Positions 31,193-41,974 of a DNA stretch of 64,000 bases are shown here, one piece after another (the first letter of the stretch is position 1; each line of letters begins with the position of its first letter). The stretch lies in NCBI GenBank assembly GCA_012033495.1, contig JAAUQT010000004.1, positions 1 through 64,000 of the forward strand, written 5' to 3'. The notes beneath the pieces are model-generated. The model did no database searches. It worked only from the letters and a program-made list of their open reading frames with translations, and was not told where the DNA came from. The position numbers and the translations under genes were made by a program. Source of the DNA: Cyanobacteria bacterium RM1_2_2. Lineage in GTDB: Bacteria > Cyanobacteriota > Cyanobacteriia > Elainellales > Elainellaceae.

Positions 31193-32560
31193 TCACTCAA
31201 TGGCAGGAACAGCGCACCGTTCACCGTTAGGGATTTCGAGCAGTTCGTCAAGCGAAAAGCAGAGGAAAGGATTTTCAGGCACAGGTGGCTCTCCGGCAGC
31301 AATCCAAAACAGTTTGCGTTCTGGATCAAACGTAACTTGCCGCAGAGAACCGTTACCACCCGGACTCATATTATCGTCGTAGACATTAACATCGCTGGTT
31401 TCAAACGTATACGGATTGGTTCGATCGCGCAGAATTTTAGTCATCACCACCGGATCAATTTTGCCGTGCCAAGAGTCAGGATGTCCGGGTTCCAGAAGTT
31501 GGGTCAGCCGATCATAACGAATGGGGCTGGATGCTTCCAAGGGTTGTTCATCTCTCCCTGCCAATTCTGAAGAGACAAAATGATTCGTCATATATACAAC
31601 CCCATTCTCATCAAGTTCTCTCAGTGCGTAGGTGTTGCCGAGCAACTCAAATACACCGGCTCGTTTCGCTTTGCCATCTGTCACCATGATTAAATTGGCT
31701 CGCATTCGCGGGCGGTTTTCAAAAATGGCGATGGCATCCTCTAGGCTGCGGGCACGAAGCAAAATTTCGTTCATCAACTGAACATTGCTGCCGCCTTGGT
31801 CGAGGTCTAAATCGCTGACTTGGTTGGGATGGGCGGTGTCGAGAGCAATCGAAATTCCGGCGGCGTTGATGCCAGAGTTGGGCCAGACCGCACCAGGAAC
31901 GCCAATAAACACATGCGGAATGCCGTTGTTGGGTTGCCGGACAAAGACCGTCGAGTTTTTGATCCAATAATCAATCGGTCTGCGGTCATTATCCAGCGTG
32001 CCACCGTGATAAAGCCGTCCGTCGGTTGTGGCGGCTCCGGCGGCAGCAAATTGGGCACAGCCGTCGTTGAATAAAAGATTCGGGATGGTGTAGGTAAAGA
32101 ACTCTTGAAACACATCGCCAAACGCCAGCGTCATGCAGCCATCGGCCGTCATGCCTAAATCGGCGGTTGCGTCTGCCAAGCCACGACATTCTTCGGCAAT
32201 ATCTGGAGAAGATCGTCGCCGTGCCAGTCGTGCCAAGCCCAAACCGCGCCCAGCTAGATCCAGCCCGTTGATGATTTCTCGCCCCATTGAGCTAATTTCA
32301 TCGTGCAGCAGTGAGCCATGCTGATAGCCCATTTCGTAAGGGGTTCCGGTTAGCCAAACGACTTTGATATTGCCTCGATCGACGCGATGGGAAGCAACCG
32401 GACGCCAGTTGAGGGCAGGCTGAGAAAAGCCAGCTTCGCTTTTCAGTCCTATGACTGCCAAAACCGTCAAACCAGCAACCATCACTAGGCTGATCCACCG
32501 TCGCAATCGTTTCAATTTTTGTATCATTGCCTGACTTTCAATCAAACCCTGCCTCTTCAC
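31193..32560 (-). CDS. C45-family autoproteolytic acyltransferase/hydrolase with N-terminal signal/TM
   Basis: TGTPYEMGYQHGSLL, candidate self-processing site NDGCAQFAAAGAATTDGRLYHGGTLD; N-terminal WISLVMVAGLTVLAVIGL. Confidence 0.8.
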   Translation of the reverse strand: MKRQGLIESQAMIQKLKRLRRWISLVMVAGLTVLAVIGLKSEAGFSQPALNWRPVASHRVDRGNIKVVWLTGTPYEMGYQHGSLLHDEISSMGREIINGLDLAGRGLGLARLARRRSSPDIAEECRGLADATADLGMTADGCMTLAFGDVFQEFFTYTIPNLLFNDGCAQFAAAGAATTDGRLYHGGTLDNDRRPIDYWIKNSTVFVRQPNNGIPHVFIGVPGAVWPNSGINAAGISIALDTAHPNQVSDLDLDQGGSNVQLMNEILLRARSLEDAIAIFENRPRMRANLIMVTDGKAKRAGVFELLGNTYALRELDENGVVYMTNHFVSSELAGRDEQPLEASSPIRYDRLTQLLEPGHPDSWHGKIDPVVMTKILRDRTNPYTFETSDVNVYDDNMSPGGNGSLRQVTFDPERKLFWIAAGEPPVPENPFLCFSLDELLEIPNGERCAVPAIE

Positions 32561-32729
32561 TTCCGATCTTACTGAATCGGGTTACACACCCTTTGCATCT
32601 CACGGTTCAAATCAGCAGCGGTAAATAACCTTGAACTCAGCACCAGCAGCTTTCAACCGTCCGCTGCATTTGAATTATGTGTCAGTTTTTAGGTTTTAAT
32701 TCAGAACCGATTTATCAAAACAGTTGATC

Positions 32730-33359
32730 TTACGATAGGAGCCAACTTTGCAAGATATTAATGACCACTGGAGTAAAAGGCTCCATCTGATTCTGTTGGG
32801 GTTGTGATAGGTCATTGATTAACATCTCTAACAGTTCTTCATCCTCTAAGCCTTCATCGGGATTGATACCGTTTTTCAATAACAAAGTATTAGACAATTG
32901 CTTGCGTTTTTCGATCAGGGCACGGTTATTTTTCTCATGGTCGCCTAGGTTTAAGACTTGAATCGTGACAATTGCCCGATCGCTTAACCCTTCTACCCGA
33001 CCACTAATTTTGAATCGAAGTTCTGTTTCACATTCTGTCATCAGGGGAGTTAGGGGTAGGTGCTGAGATCTATGAGCATCGCCGCATTGATTAGAGGTAT
33101 TACAACTGGCAACAATATTTGAAAAATCCAGCGTGCGTCCAGAATTCAGAGTTTGAGCTTCTACATGCTCATTATGGCAAGCATTAATGTCTTGGATTCG
33201 CTGGCAGCAATAGGCACAAAGATAGAATTGTTCTTCTAGGGCATGTTGTCGAATATTTCGTCGAATGTCTTCATTTAACTGGTTGTAGCGTCCGTGAGGG
33301 TTCGTTCGTTTCCAAGCTGTTAAACTGGACGGCTCAGTCCTTTTCCTAATGGTTCGCAT
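32730..33359 (-). CDS. ptuB: HNH endonuclease-like protein, PtuB-like (TIGR02646-type)
   Basis: FYLCAYCCQRIQDINACHNEHVEAQTLNSGRTLDFSNIVASCN HNH core; 14-nt overlap with the upstream AAA ATPase. Confidence 0.72.
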   Translation of the reverse strand: MRTIRKRTEPSSLTAWKRTNPHGRYNQLNEDIRRNIRQHALEEQFYLCAYCCQRIQDINACHNEHVEAQTLNSGRTLDFSNIVASCNTSNQCGDAHRSQHLPLTPLMTECETELRFKISGRVEGLSDRAIVTIQVLNLGDHEKNNRALIEKRKQLSNTLLLKNGINPDEGLEDEELLEMLINDLSQPQQNQMEPFTPVVINILQSWLLS

Positions 33360-34716
33360 GACGCAATTCTTGTTTGCGAAGCAGTAGTTTAGCTTTGACT
33401 AATTCGAGATGATTGGCAGGTAATTCCTCAGTCAATTTTGCAAGCAATTGTTGAGCCTTGGCTAATTTTGAATCTTGTATAGCATCCAGCAGATCGTTTA
33501 GCTCAGCATTAATTCTCTCATTACGGATGCTGGTATCCATGACATCTAGTAAGACCGTATTAGCATCTTGCCCATACTGAGAGGGCAGTTGTCGTAATTC
33601 ACTATCGGTTAAAGTGTAAACCAAAACATTTTTACAGTCGCTAATCACCAGTGGTGAATGGGTAGTCAGCACAAACTGACAATTTGGAAAAGTTTTGATT
33701 AGGCGGTTGCACAAGCTCCGTTGCCAAGAAGGATGTAGATGTAAATCAACTTCATCAATCAAGACGATACCGTCACCCGCTAAAGGATTTTCTAGGGCAG
33801 GGTTCAGCATGGCTAGACGGCGGGCAACATCACCAACAAGAGCCATGAGAGATTTTTCGCCTTGTGAAAGTTGGGCTACGTTCAAGGTTTCACCGTTTTT
33901 ATCAATAGCCATATGGAGGCGAGGTTTACGACGAACTCTAAGATTATCCATATGGGGCATAAATTGATGAATGGCAGTGCGAACTGCGGTTAGTTGACGA
34001 TCTCTAGCTGAGGCATTGAGTTCGTTTAGTTGTTGCCATGCATCTTGATTAGTTTCAAGTATTGGTCTTAGTTGACTTAAAATGTCTTCAGGAATTCCTG
34101 ATTCATTTTCAGCGTCTTCCCGTTCCCGAAACCATTCAAAAAAGCGGCGAAAGTCAACACCCTGAATTAAAGAGTTATCGTAACCGTCTAATTGCAGAAA
34201 GGTATGCTTAGTCCTAATCTTTAATGGAATATCAAGTACAACGCGCTCAACAGGGTAAAACGCAATTAAGGGAAGGCTCGTTTTGTCATCGCGGGTAAGA
34301 GCATCCCGATAAAGGTTTGCTAAGTGGGTGCATTCATTGAGGTTGCTTGTATGTTGGGCTTTACGCCCCTTTCTGCTCTTTGCTAAGATCCATTTGAAAT
34401 ATTGATCGCTCTCGTTTTGATTGGAATTGCTTACTGCGTTGAAGGAATCACAGATCTCTATTTCAATGCTCGCAGCATTAGCGGTATTAAGTATTGCATC
34501 TTCGGGAATAGGATTGCCACTACCTTTTTCTGTTCGTAGACGAGCCGTAAACCAACTAAGAGAGGTTGCTAAGGCTTTCAGAATAGAGGTTTTACCAGCC
34601 CCGTTATTACCAACAAAGACGGTGATGTTATTGGGATTATGCTCAGTAGGCGCTAAGGAAATTTCTAGGTTCTCAAATAGCCCAACATTGTTTAGGATGA
34701 CCCGTTGAATTTCCAT
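33346..34716 (-). CDS. ptuA: AAA ATPase (RecF/OLD-like), PtuA-like
   Basis: Walker A VFVGNNGAGKTSILKALA, signature LSQGEKSLMAL, Walker B GIVLIDEVDLHLHPSWQ, TTHSPLVIS. ATG start chosen at MEIQRVILNNVGLFENLEIS. Confidence 0.75.
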   Translation of the reverse strand: MEIQRVILNNVGLFENLEISLAPTEHNPNNITVFVGNNGAGKTSILKALATSLSWFTARLRTEKGSGNPIPEDAILNTANAASIEIEICDSFNAVSNSNQNESDQYFKWILAKSRKGRKAQHTSNLNECTHLANLYRDALTRDDKTSLPLIAFYPVERVVLDIPLKIRTKHTFLQLDGYDNSLIQGVDFRRFFEWFREREDAENESGIPEDILSQLRPILETNQDAWQQLNELNASARDRQLTAVRTAIHQFMPHMDNLRVRRKPRLHMAIDKNGETLNVAQLSQGEKSLMALVGDVARRLAMLNPALENPLAGDGIVLIDEVDLHLHPSWQRSLCNRLIKTFPNCQFVLTTHSPLVISDCKNVLVYTLTDSELRQLPSQYGQDANTVLLDVMDTSIRNERINAELNDLLDAIQDSKLAKAQQLLAKLTEELPANHLELVKAKLLLRKQELRHANH

Positions 34717-34729
34717 AGCAGTAAAGATC

Positions 34730-34744
34730 AAACCTCTGAGGTTT
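34730..34744. promoter_or_regulatory. palindrome AAACCTC-N-GAGGTTT just upstream of ptuA-like start (candidate operator)
   Basis: aaacctctgaggttt, perfect 7-bp arms, 14 bp 5' of the chosen ptuA ATG. Confidence 0.4.
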
Positions 34745-34931
34745 CTGACATTTGCAACAGCACCTAAAACAGCATTTGAAGGCGCTTGCCCCTATTATGC
34801 TCTCAAAACGGTTGCATCCAGCCAGTTGCGTCTCAATTTTCAGATAGATGGAATCCCAGAACATCACTAGCGATTTTGAGAGAATTTCAAGACACTCTAA
34901 GCCGTTTCAATGCCAGTAGTAGGATAGAAAT

Positions 34932-35660
34932 ATGGCTAATTTCAATGGCTTTTCGGCAGCCAGTACCCTCACAAGCTTTACGGTGGCAGGGGCGGCTGTG
35001 GGGTTAATGGCGGCTGTGGGGTTGCCGGTCTCTGCATCTGCTGCATCTCCCTCAGAATCGGCGGCGCAGTATCGGGAATTGGGGCTGCAATATCGGCAGG
35101 CTGAGCAGTTTCCAGAGGCAATTGCGGCGCTGCAAAAGGCAGTCGAGCTTGATTCGGATCACTTACCGGGGCAGGTGAGCCTCGGCTGGACGCAGCACTT
35201 GGCGAACCAAGATCGGGCGGCAGCCATGACGCTACAAACCACGTTGCAGCAAGATCCCTTTCATGTGCCTGCCTTAAATGCGCTAGGCATTGTTTATCTA
35301 GTCAATGAGGATCTGTTGGGCGCCGTGTTGACCCACAGTTGGGCGGCTTGGCTAGCTCCCGATAACGAAATTGCCTATTACAACCTCAGTCTGGCCTGGC
35401 AGCGGCTAGAACACTACGACTGGGCAATCGATGCGGCGCAGCAGGCGGCGCAGCTAGAACCCGATAATCCGCATCCGTTAGTGGCGTTGTCCATCATTCA
35501 ATGGGAGCAGGGAAACCAGCCGCTTGCACAGCAAACCTACCGACAGGCGATGGATTTAGATCTCAGATATGCGGAAGCGAATTTTCTTGATTTTTTGAAT
35601 CAAGCAGGCTTCAACGCTGAACAAATTCAAACCGCAAAACAGGTGTTGCAGTCGCTTTAA
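34932..35660 (+). CDS. TPR-repeat protein with N-terminal signal-like segment
   Basis: YRELGLQYRQAEQFPEAIAALQKAVELDSDHLPGQVSLGWTQH; repeated TPR motifs. Confidence 0.8.
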   Translation: MANFNGFSAASTLTSFTVAGAAVGLMAAVGLPVSASAASPSESAAQYRELGLQYRQAEQFPEAIAALQKAVELDSDHLPGQVSLGWTQHLANQDRAAAMTLQTTLQQDPFHVPALNALGIVYLVNEDLLGAVLTHSWAAWLAPDNEIAYYNLSLAWQRLEHYDWAIDAAQQAAQLEPDNPHPLVALSIIQWEQGNQPLAQQTYRQAMDLDLRYAEANFLDFLNQAGFNAEQIQTAKQVLQSL

Positions 35661-35663
35661 GTC

Positions 35664-35795
35664 GCTAGGGGCTGTCATCCATTCCAGCCAGAACCCTGAT
35701 GATGGCAGAGCGACAGCCCCTAGCCTATTTTTGAGGGCGGACGCGATCCGGCGGATGCCGTCAACGGTTGACTATGAATTGATGACGCGCCCTAA
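35664..35795. repeat. Family-3 dispersed repeat, full copy with 13-bp inverted repeat
   Basis: GCTAGGGGCTGTC (35664-35676) / GACAGCCCCTAGC (35712-35724) followed by CTATTTTTGAGGGCGG...GATGACGCGCCCTAA. Confidence 0.85.
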
Positions 35796-35802
35796 GCTCA
35801 AC

Positions 35803-35839
35803 CAAACTAAAATCCCCAGAATCTTGAAGATTCCGGGGA
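35803..35839 (-). terminator. Rho-independent-like terminator of petH
   Basis: Minus strand TCCCCGGAATCTTCAAGATTCTGGGGA followed by TTTTAGTTT. Confidence 0.75.
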
Positions 35840-35865
35840 ACTGATAGGAGGCTATGGGAGGCTAG

Positions 35866-37101
<1,236 letters not shown>

Positions 37102-37432
37102 CTAACCCTTGATTTTCGGCGCGATGCGCCATCGTTCACCACAAAAACCCAAGCTAATGAACCATTAACCCACTAGCCTAGACCGATGTGTACTAGCGTA
37201 GCATTGCCAAAGTCTTCCTCAAACACACCGATTAAGTCTAAGTCAGGCTCAAGAATGCTCTGACCTTCGTTCTCCTGCCTTACCATACTCAGGACTTTAA
37301 CGGTAAGACTGTCAAAATCGACCCATTTTCACATTAATTTCAGAGTTGAAAGCAACTCGCTGACGGCTTCCAGCCTTTCTCGATACATTAAACCTAGAGG
37401 AAATTGAATGTAGAGATACTTGGAGTTCGCCC

Positions 37433-38743
37433 ATGTTTGGATGGTTCTCGCCGGGTTTCCCCTTAAAAACCGGGTCGCTGGCAATTTTGCTTGCCCTCCT
37501 CGCGGGGTGTGTCCCTGCCCAGCAAGCCAATCGGCAAAGATCTCAGCAAACCGATCCGCAAACTGATCAACAAGTTCAGCCAGATCCCCCATCAGATCGC
37601 TCAACCAACTCAGCCTCGCCGCCCCCTGCCAGCGTTGCCCAATCTCCGGCTCCTAACCCACCTCAGCCCAAAACTTTTGCAGCGACTCAGAGTAATACTT
37701 TTCGGGTGGAAACTGTCACCGAGGGGCTAGAAGTGCCTTGGGCAATGGAATTTTTGCCCGATGGTGCGCTGTTAGTCACAGAACGCCCCGGTCGGCTGCG
37801 GATCATTCGAGATGGGCAGCTTGATCCCCAACCGATTGCCGGGCTGCCTGCCATCGTTGAGTCCGGGGAAGGTGGCTTAATGGATTTGGCGCTGCATCCT
37901 CAGTTTGCCGAAAATCAGTGGCTCTACTTGGCTTACACCGTTCGCGGCGATGCAGGCGATTTGCGCACTCAGGTTTCTCGGTTTCGCCTCACCGCAGCCG
38001 GACTCGCCGAACCGCTGGTGATTTTTCCGGGCGCTCCGGGTGCATCTGGCTCCACTCACTTCGGCTCGCGGCTAACCTTCGGGCAAGATGGCAAACTTTA
38101 CGTCACGCTGGGCGAACGGGCTGATCCGAGCCGTGCGCAAGACCTACAGGATCTCAATGGCAAAACTCTGCGGCTCAACGACGATGGCTCTGTGCCGTCC
38201 GATAACCCCTATGCCAATCGCAGCGATGCGCGTCCCGAAATTTTTTCCTATGGTCATCGCAACGCGCAGGGCATGGCCGTGCAGCCCAACACAGGATTGA
38301 TTTTTCAAACCGAACATGGCCCCAGCGGCTATGACGGAGCCAGAGGCGGCGATGAGGTTAACATCGTTGAAGCAGGCAGAAACTACGGCTGGCCCGAAAT
38401 CAGCTATGACCAACAGGGCCCCGGTCTGCTGCCCCCGCTCCTGCTCTATGAAACCGCCATCGCCCCAGCCGGAGCCACCTTTTACACCGGAAGCGTGTTT
38501 CCACAATGGCAAAACGACTTTTTCTTCGCCAATCTGCGCGGACAAACGCTTATTCGAGTTGTGCTCAACGGCAGTGAGGTGATCGGGCAAGAACGGCTGT
38601 TAGAGCGCGAATATGGGCGCTTACGAGATGTAAAACAAGGCCCAGAAGGCTTTTTGTATGTTGCGACATCCGACAATGACAGCTATGGTGCAGGACGGGC
38701 AGGCGGCGACCGCATTATTCGTCTGGTTCCTAACTCGCCCTAA
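37433..38743 (+). CDS. PQQ-dependent sugar (glucose/sorbosone) dehydrogenase-like lipoprotein
   Basis: Lipobox-like LLAGC; LEVPWAMEFLPDGALLVTERPGRLRII, LALHPQFAENQWLYLAYT, GHRNAQGMAVQPNTGLIFQTEHGP. Confidence 0.88.
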   Translation: MFGWFSPGFPLKTGSLAILLALLAGCVPAQQANRQRSQQTDPQTDQQVQPDPPSDRSTNSASPPPASVAQSPAPNPPQPKTFAATQSNTFRVETVTEGLEVPWAMEFLPDGALLVTERPGRLRIIRDGQLDPQPIAGLPAIVESGEGGLMDLALHPQFAENQWLYLAYTVRGDAGDLRTQVSRFRLTAAGLAEPLVIFPGAPGASGSTHFGSRLTFGQDGKLYVTLGERADPSRAQDLQDLNGKTLRLNDDGSVPSDNPYANRSDARPEIFSYGHRNAQGMAVQPNTGLIFQTEHGPSGYDGARGGDEVNIVEAGRNYGWPEISYDQQGPGLLPPLLLYETAIAPAGATFYTGSVFPQWQNDFFFANLRGQTLIRVVLNGSEVIGQERLLEREYGRLRDVKQGPEGFLYVATSDNDSYGAGRAGGDRIIRLVPNSP

Positions 38744-39172
38744 TTTTTGCTTCCTCGAAACCGCAATGCCCTAGTGGTTGTCAAATCCTGATTGGGAGTG
38801 TAGAGAAGTAGGAAGCTCTACCCACTCAACCAACCCTGATCACAAGTCCGGGGATCAGCAAAAGATCTGCAAAATTGTTTCAAAATCGACCTTGTAGTGG
38901 GGATCACGTTTTGGTAAGATTCCAATATCAGGTAGGATTAAATACCTAATGTAGAATGCAAGCCTCTGTCTGCCTCTATGGGTCGATGGGGCTTTAACCT
39001 AAGTTAGAGAACTGGCAACCCGCTCTTGTTTGCTTTCACAAAGGCAGAGTGAGGGTAGGCATTCTTTCTAAATTGGCAGTTTGATGTAAGGCTCCTCTGA
39101 ATCTTCAGGATTGGGGAACCCATTTACTTAAAACCTTAATTGGCGCAGTTGTTTAAACGATAGAGGAACCCT

Positions 39173-40186
39173 ATGACCAGTCAGCCAGACCGTGTAGTTT
39201 TGATCGGTGTTGCCGGAGATTCTGGATGCGGCAAATCAACTTTTCTGCGGCGCTTAATTGACTTATTTGGCGAAGAGTTGATGACTGTGATCTGCTTAGA
39301 CGACTACCACAGTCTGGATCGGAAGCAGCGCAAAGAAGTGGGTGTCACGGCTCTTAACCCCAAAGCCAACAACTTTGATCTGATGTATGAACAGATCAAG
39401 GCGCTGAAAAATGGGCAGGAAGTTATGAAGCCGATCTACAACCACGAGACGGGCATGATCGATCCGCCAGAACGGATTGTTCCTACCCCCATTTTGGTGA
39501 TTGAAGGGCTGCATCCGATGTATGACGAGCGCGTGCGGGAACTGCTCGACTTCAGCGTTTATCTTGACATTGACGACGAAGTAAAAATCGCCTGGAAGAT
39601 TCAGCGTGACATGGCAGAGCGTGGTCACACCTACGAAGATGTACTCGCCCAAATTAACTCTCGCCGCCCTGACTTCAATGCCTACATTGATCCACAAAAG
39701 CAATATGCTGATGCGCTAATTCAGGTGTTGCCCACCAACTTAATTCCAGACGATAAAGAACGAAAAGTGCTGCGGGTTCGCTTGGTGCAAAAAGATGGCG
39801 TTGAAGGGTTTGAGCCAGTTTACCTATTCGACGAAGGTTCCACCATCAACTGGACGCCTTGCGGCCGCAAGTTGACCTGCTCCTATCCGGGTATCCGCAT
39901 GTTCTACGGCCCAGACACCTACTATGGCAACAGCGTTTCGGTGCTGGAAGTCGATGGGCAATTTGATCGGCTGGAAGAGCTAATCTACATCGAAAGCCAC
40001 CTCAGCAATGTTTCCACCAAGTTCTATGGCGAAATGACTGAACTGTTGCTGCAACACAAAGAGTATCCCGGTTCCGCGAACGGTACGGGGCTGTTCCAGG
40101 TGTTGGTCGGCTTGAAGATGCGAGCTACCTATGAGCGCTTGGTCGGTGGCGAAGCAAAACTAGCAGCCAAAGCGGTCAGCAATTAG
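39173..40186 (+). CDS. prk: phosphoribulokinase
   Basis: GVAGDSGCGKSTFLRRL, ICLDDYHSLDRKQRKEVGVTALNPKANNFDLMYEQIKALKNGQ, PILVIEGLHPMYDERVRELLDFSVYLDID. Confidence 0.97.
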   Translation: MTSQPDRVVLIGVAGDSGCGKSTFLRRLIDLFGEELMTVICLDDYHSLDRKQRKEVGVTALNPKANNFDLMYEQIKALKNGQEVMKPIYNHETGMIDPPERIVPTPILVIEGLHPMYDERVRELLDFSVYLDIDDEVKIAWKIQRDMAERGHTYEDVLAQINSRRPDFNAYIDPQKQYADALIQVLPTNLIPDDKERKVLRVRLVQKDGVEGFEPVYLFDEGSTINWTPCGRKLTCSYPGIRMFYGPDTYYGNSVSVLEVDGQFDRLEELIYIESHLSNVSTKFYGEMTELLLQHKEYPGSANGTGLFQVLVGLKMRATYERLVGGEAKLAAKAVSN

Positions 40187-40302
40187 GAGATTTCTGAGCA
40201 AGATCATCACCGTCGGGTGGGGCAGGTTTTGTCAAAGTCTTCGCCGCAGGGATCAAGATCATTGCTAAACCTGCCCGTACAGGAATTGTGTTGCCTAGAG
40301 AC
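40183..40302 (+). repeat. Family-1-related repeat, diverged copy D
   Basis: TTAGGAGATTTCTGAGC...GGGGCAGGTTTTG...AAACCTGCCCGTACAGG...TTGCCTAGAGA; starts at the prk TAG stop codon. Confidence 0.7.
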
Positions 40303-40371
40303 CCCTTTGGGATGAGCAGGGTATTGCGTTGCAGTGCCCTGTTTTTTAACAGCCTGTTTTCTGGAGGAACT

Positions 40372-40995
40372 ATGTCAATTGCCACTCAACTCTGGCAAGC
40401 CAACCAAGACCTCGCTGATGCTTGTTTACAGCATCCGTTTGTGCAGGGCATCGGAGACGGCACACTACCGAAAGCCAACTTTGCTTACTATGTTGGGCAA
40501 GATGCTTTTTTCTTAGAAGCCTTTGCGCGGGCATACAGCATTGCAGCCGCAAAAGTTACCAACTGGGCGGGGTTTAGCACCTTTCATGAGTTGGCAGGCG
40601 GCGTTTTGCAAGAACTCAAACTGCATCAACACTATGCCCGCCAGTGGGAAGTTGATTTACAGCAAGTCGAGCCAGGATCTGCCACCCGACGTTATACCGA
40701 TTTTTTGCTGGCAACCGCTTGGAGTCAGGAAGTAGGCATCACCACAGCCGCTATGCTGCCCTGTATGAAACTGTATGCCTTTTTGGGACAGCGTCTCGCT
40801 GAAGGCGGTATTCCCACTCATGCCTACAGCAATTGGATTCAAACTTATAGCAGCGATGAGTTTGAGCCACTAGCGCAACAGTTAGCCACCCTTGCCGACC
40901 AGTATGCAACCTCGACACCGCTTGTGGAATCTACTTACCGTTACGCCATGCAGTGTGAGCTAGATTTTTTTGAAGCGGCTTGGACAAGCTGGTGA
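40372..40995 (+). CDS. tenA: TenA-family (thiaminase II-like) protein
   Basis: LWQANQDLADACLQHPFVQGIGDGTLPKANFAYYVGQDAFFLEAFARAYS; RBS ggagg before ATG 40372. Confidence 0.88.
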   Translation: MSIATQLWQANQDLADACLQHPFVQGIGDGTLPKANFAYYVGQDAFFLEAFARAYSIAAAKVTNWAGFSTFHELAGGVLQELKLHQHYARQWEVDLQQVEPGSATRRYTDFLLATAWSQEVGITTAAMLPCMKLYAFLGQRLAEGGIPTHAYSNWIQTYSSDEFEPLAQQLATLADQYATSTPLVESTYRYAMQCELDFFEAAWTSW

Positions 40996-41059
40996 CGGGA
41001 CTCGAACCTGCGACCGGCTGATTACAAATCAGCTGCTCTACCAACTGAGCTACACCAGC
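40987..41059 (-). tRNA. tRNA-Thr(UGU)
   Basis: Reverse complement GCTGGTGTAGCTCAGTTGGTAGAGCAGCTGATTTGTAATCAGCCGGTCGCAGGTTCGAGTCCCGTCACCAGCT folds as a cloverleaf; anticodon loop TTTGTAA. Confidence 0.95.
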
Positions 41060-41380
41060 AAACTAACCCATATTAAATTTGTATCAAAAGCCTTCTAGTT
41101 TAGAGCCTTCCAATACGGTTTCAAATTATAGCTCATAAATGATTGCGCTTACAAGTGAACCAAACAGGCACTTGTACCATTGTTGTGCTTCCTCAATGCC
41201 CACCCAATCGTTTCAAAAAAGACAAGCTAGATATTTTGCGCAGTTAAATTCCACACTCAGCCATTGCTCAGCCATTTGGATGAAGTATGGGGCGATAAAT
41301 TGACAGACGCCAAGCTAATCTGGTGATATAAGTGCTAGGGCAGTTTGCCTGCGTGCTTCCCATTCACTTTATGAATAGCT

Positions 41381-41761
41381 ATGAATGATAACTTGACACA
41401 GCTTTTCCAAAAAGGGTTCCGCGTTACATTGGGAGCCACCGCCACTATTGTTGAAGCCATCCAAGACCCACAGCGTCGGGAAGCAAATTTATCTAAGCTG
41501 ACAACCGAACTGAGTCAACTTGCCGAAGAGTGGGAAGCTAAAGGAGTAACCACTGAACTAGAAGCTCGCAACTTTGTCGATACAATGTTCAGCCAGAGTA
41601 GTTCATCCACAGCGCCCGCTTCCTATCCATCTCCATCCCCAACATCCTCTGCTTCTGCAACAGTGCCTCCAACTGTTCAGCAAGATTTGCAGGAGCTAAC
41701 GGCTCAAATTGCCGCGATGCGGGCTGAAATTGAAAGGATACGCGCTCAGGATAATTCTTAG
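41381..41761 (+). CDS. conserved cyanobacterial hypothetical protein, phasin-like helical
   Basis: MNDNLTQLFQKGFRVTLGATATIVEAIQDPQRREANLSKLTTELSQLAEEWEAKGVTTELEARNFVD; C-terminal coiled coil. Confidence 0.65.
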   Translation: MNDNLTQLFQKGFRVTLGATATIVEAIQDPQRREANLSKLTTELSQLAEEWEAKGVTTELEARNFVDTMFSQSSSSTAPASYPSPSPTSSASATVPPTVQQDLQELTAQIAAMRAEIERIRAQDNS

Positions 41762-41845
41762 TTTCTCGTTCGAGCGTTTGCAAGCTAACTTGTTAGCAGT
41801 TGTGTCAAGAACCAATAGTATGGGGCAAGCTGCCGATTCTCAAGC

Positions 41846-41974
41846 TTAGGAGATTTCTGGGAAACCCTCTACCCCGGTACGGGCAGGTTTTGCAGATCAA
41901 TCCTCTGGGCGACGCGAGACTGAGTCCAAACCTGCCCCAACGTGGCAACAACTTTTTCCTAGAAATCTCCTTAA
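41846..41974 (+). repeat. Family-1 palindrome-ended dispersed repeat, copy C
   Basis: ttaggagatttctgggaaaccctctaccccggtacgggcaggttttgcagatcaatcctctgggcgacgcgagactgagtccaaacctgccccaacgtggcaacaactttttcctagaaatctccttaa; roughly four differences from copy A; its end supplies the stop codon of the minus-strand pseudopilin. Confidence 0.92.

Noticed and set aside
34745-34931. Retron ncRNA upstream of the AAA/HNH pair
   Set aside because: No reverse transcriptase ORF nearby and no convincing msr/msd fold could be traced by eye.
37140-37210. NtcA-type GTAN8TAC box upstream of petH
   Set aside because: Only imperfect matches could be found by eye.
40187-40371. TPP riboswitch upstream of tenA
   Set aside because: The leader is a diverged family-1 repeat; the conserved thi-box pattern was not found.
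41846-41974. CRISPR array
   Set aside because: Repeats are dispersed, not regularly spaced with unique spacers, and no cas genes are visible.
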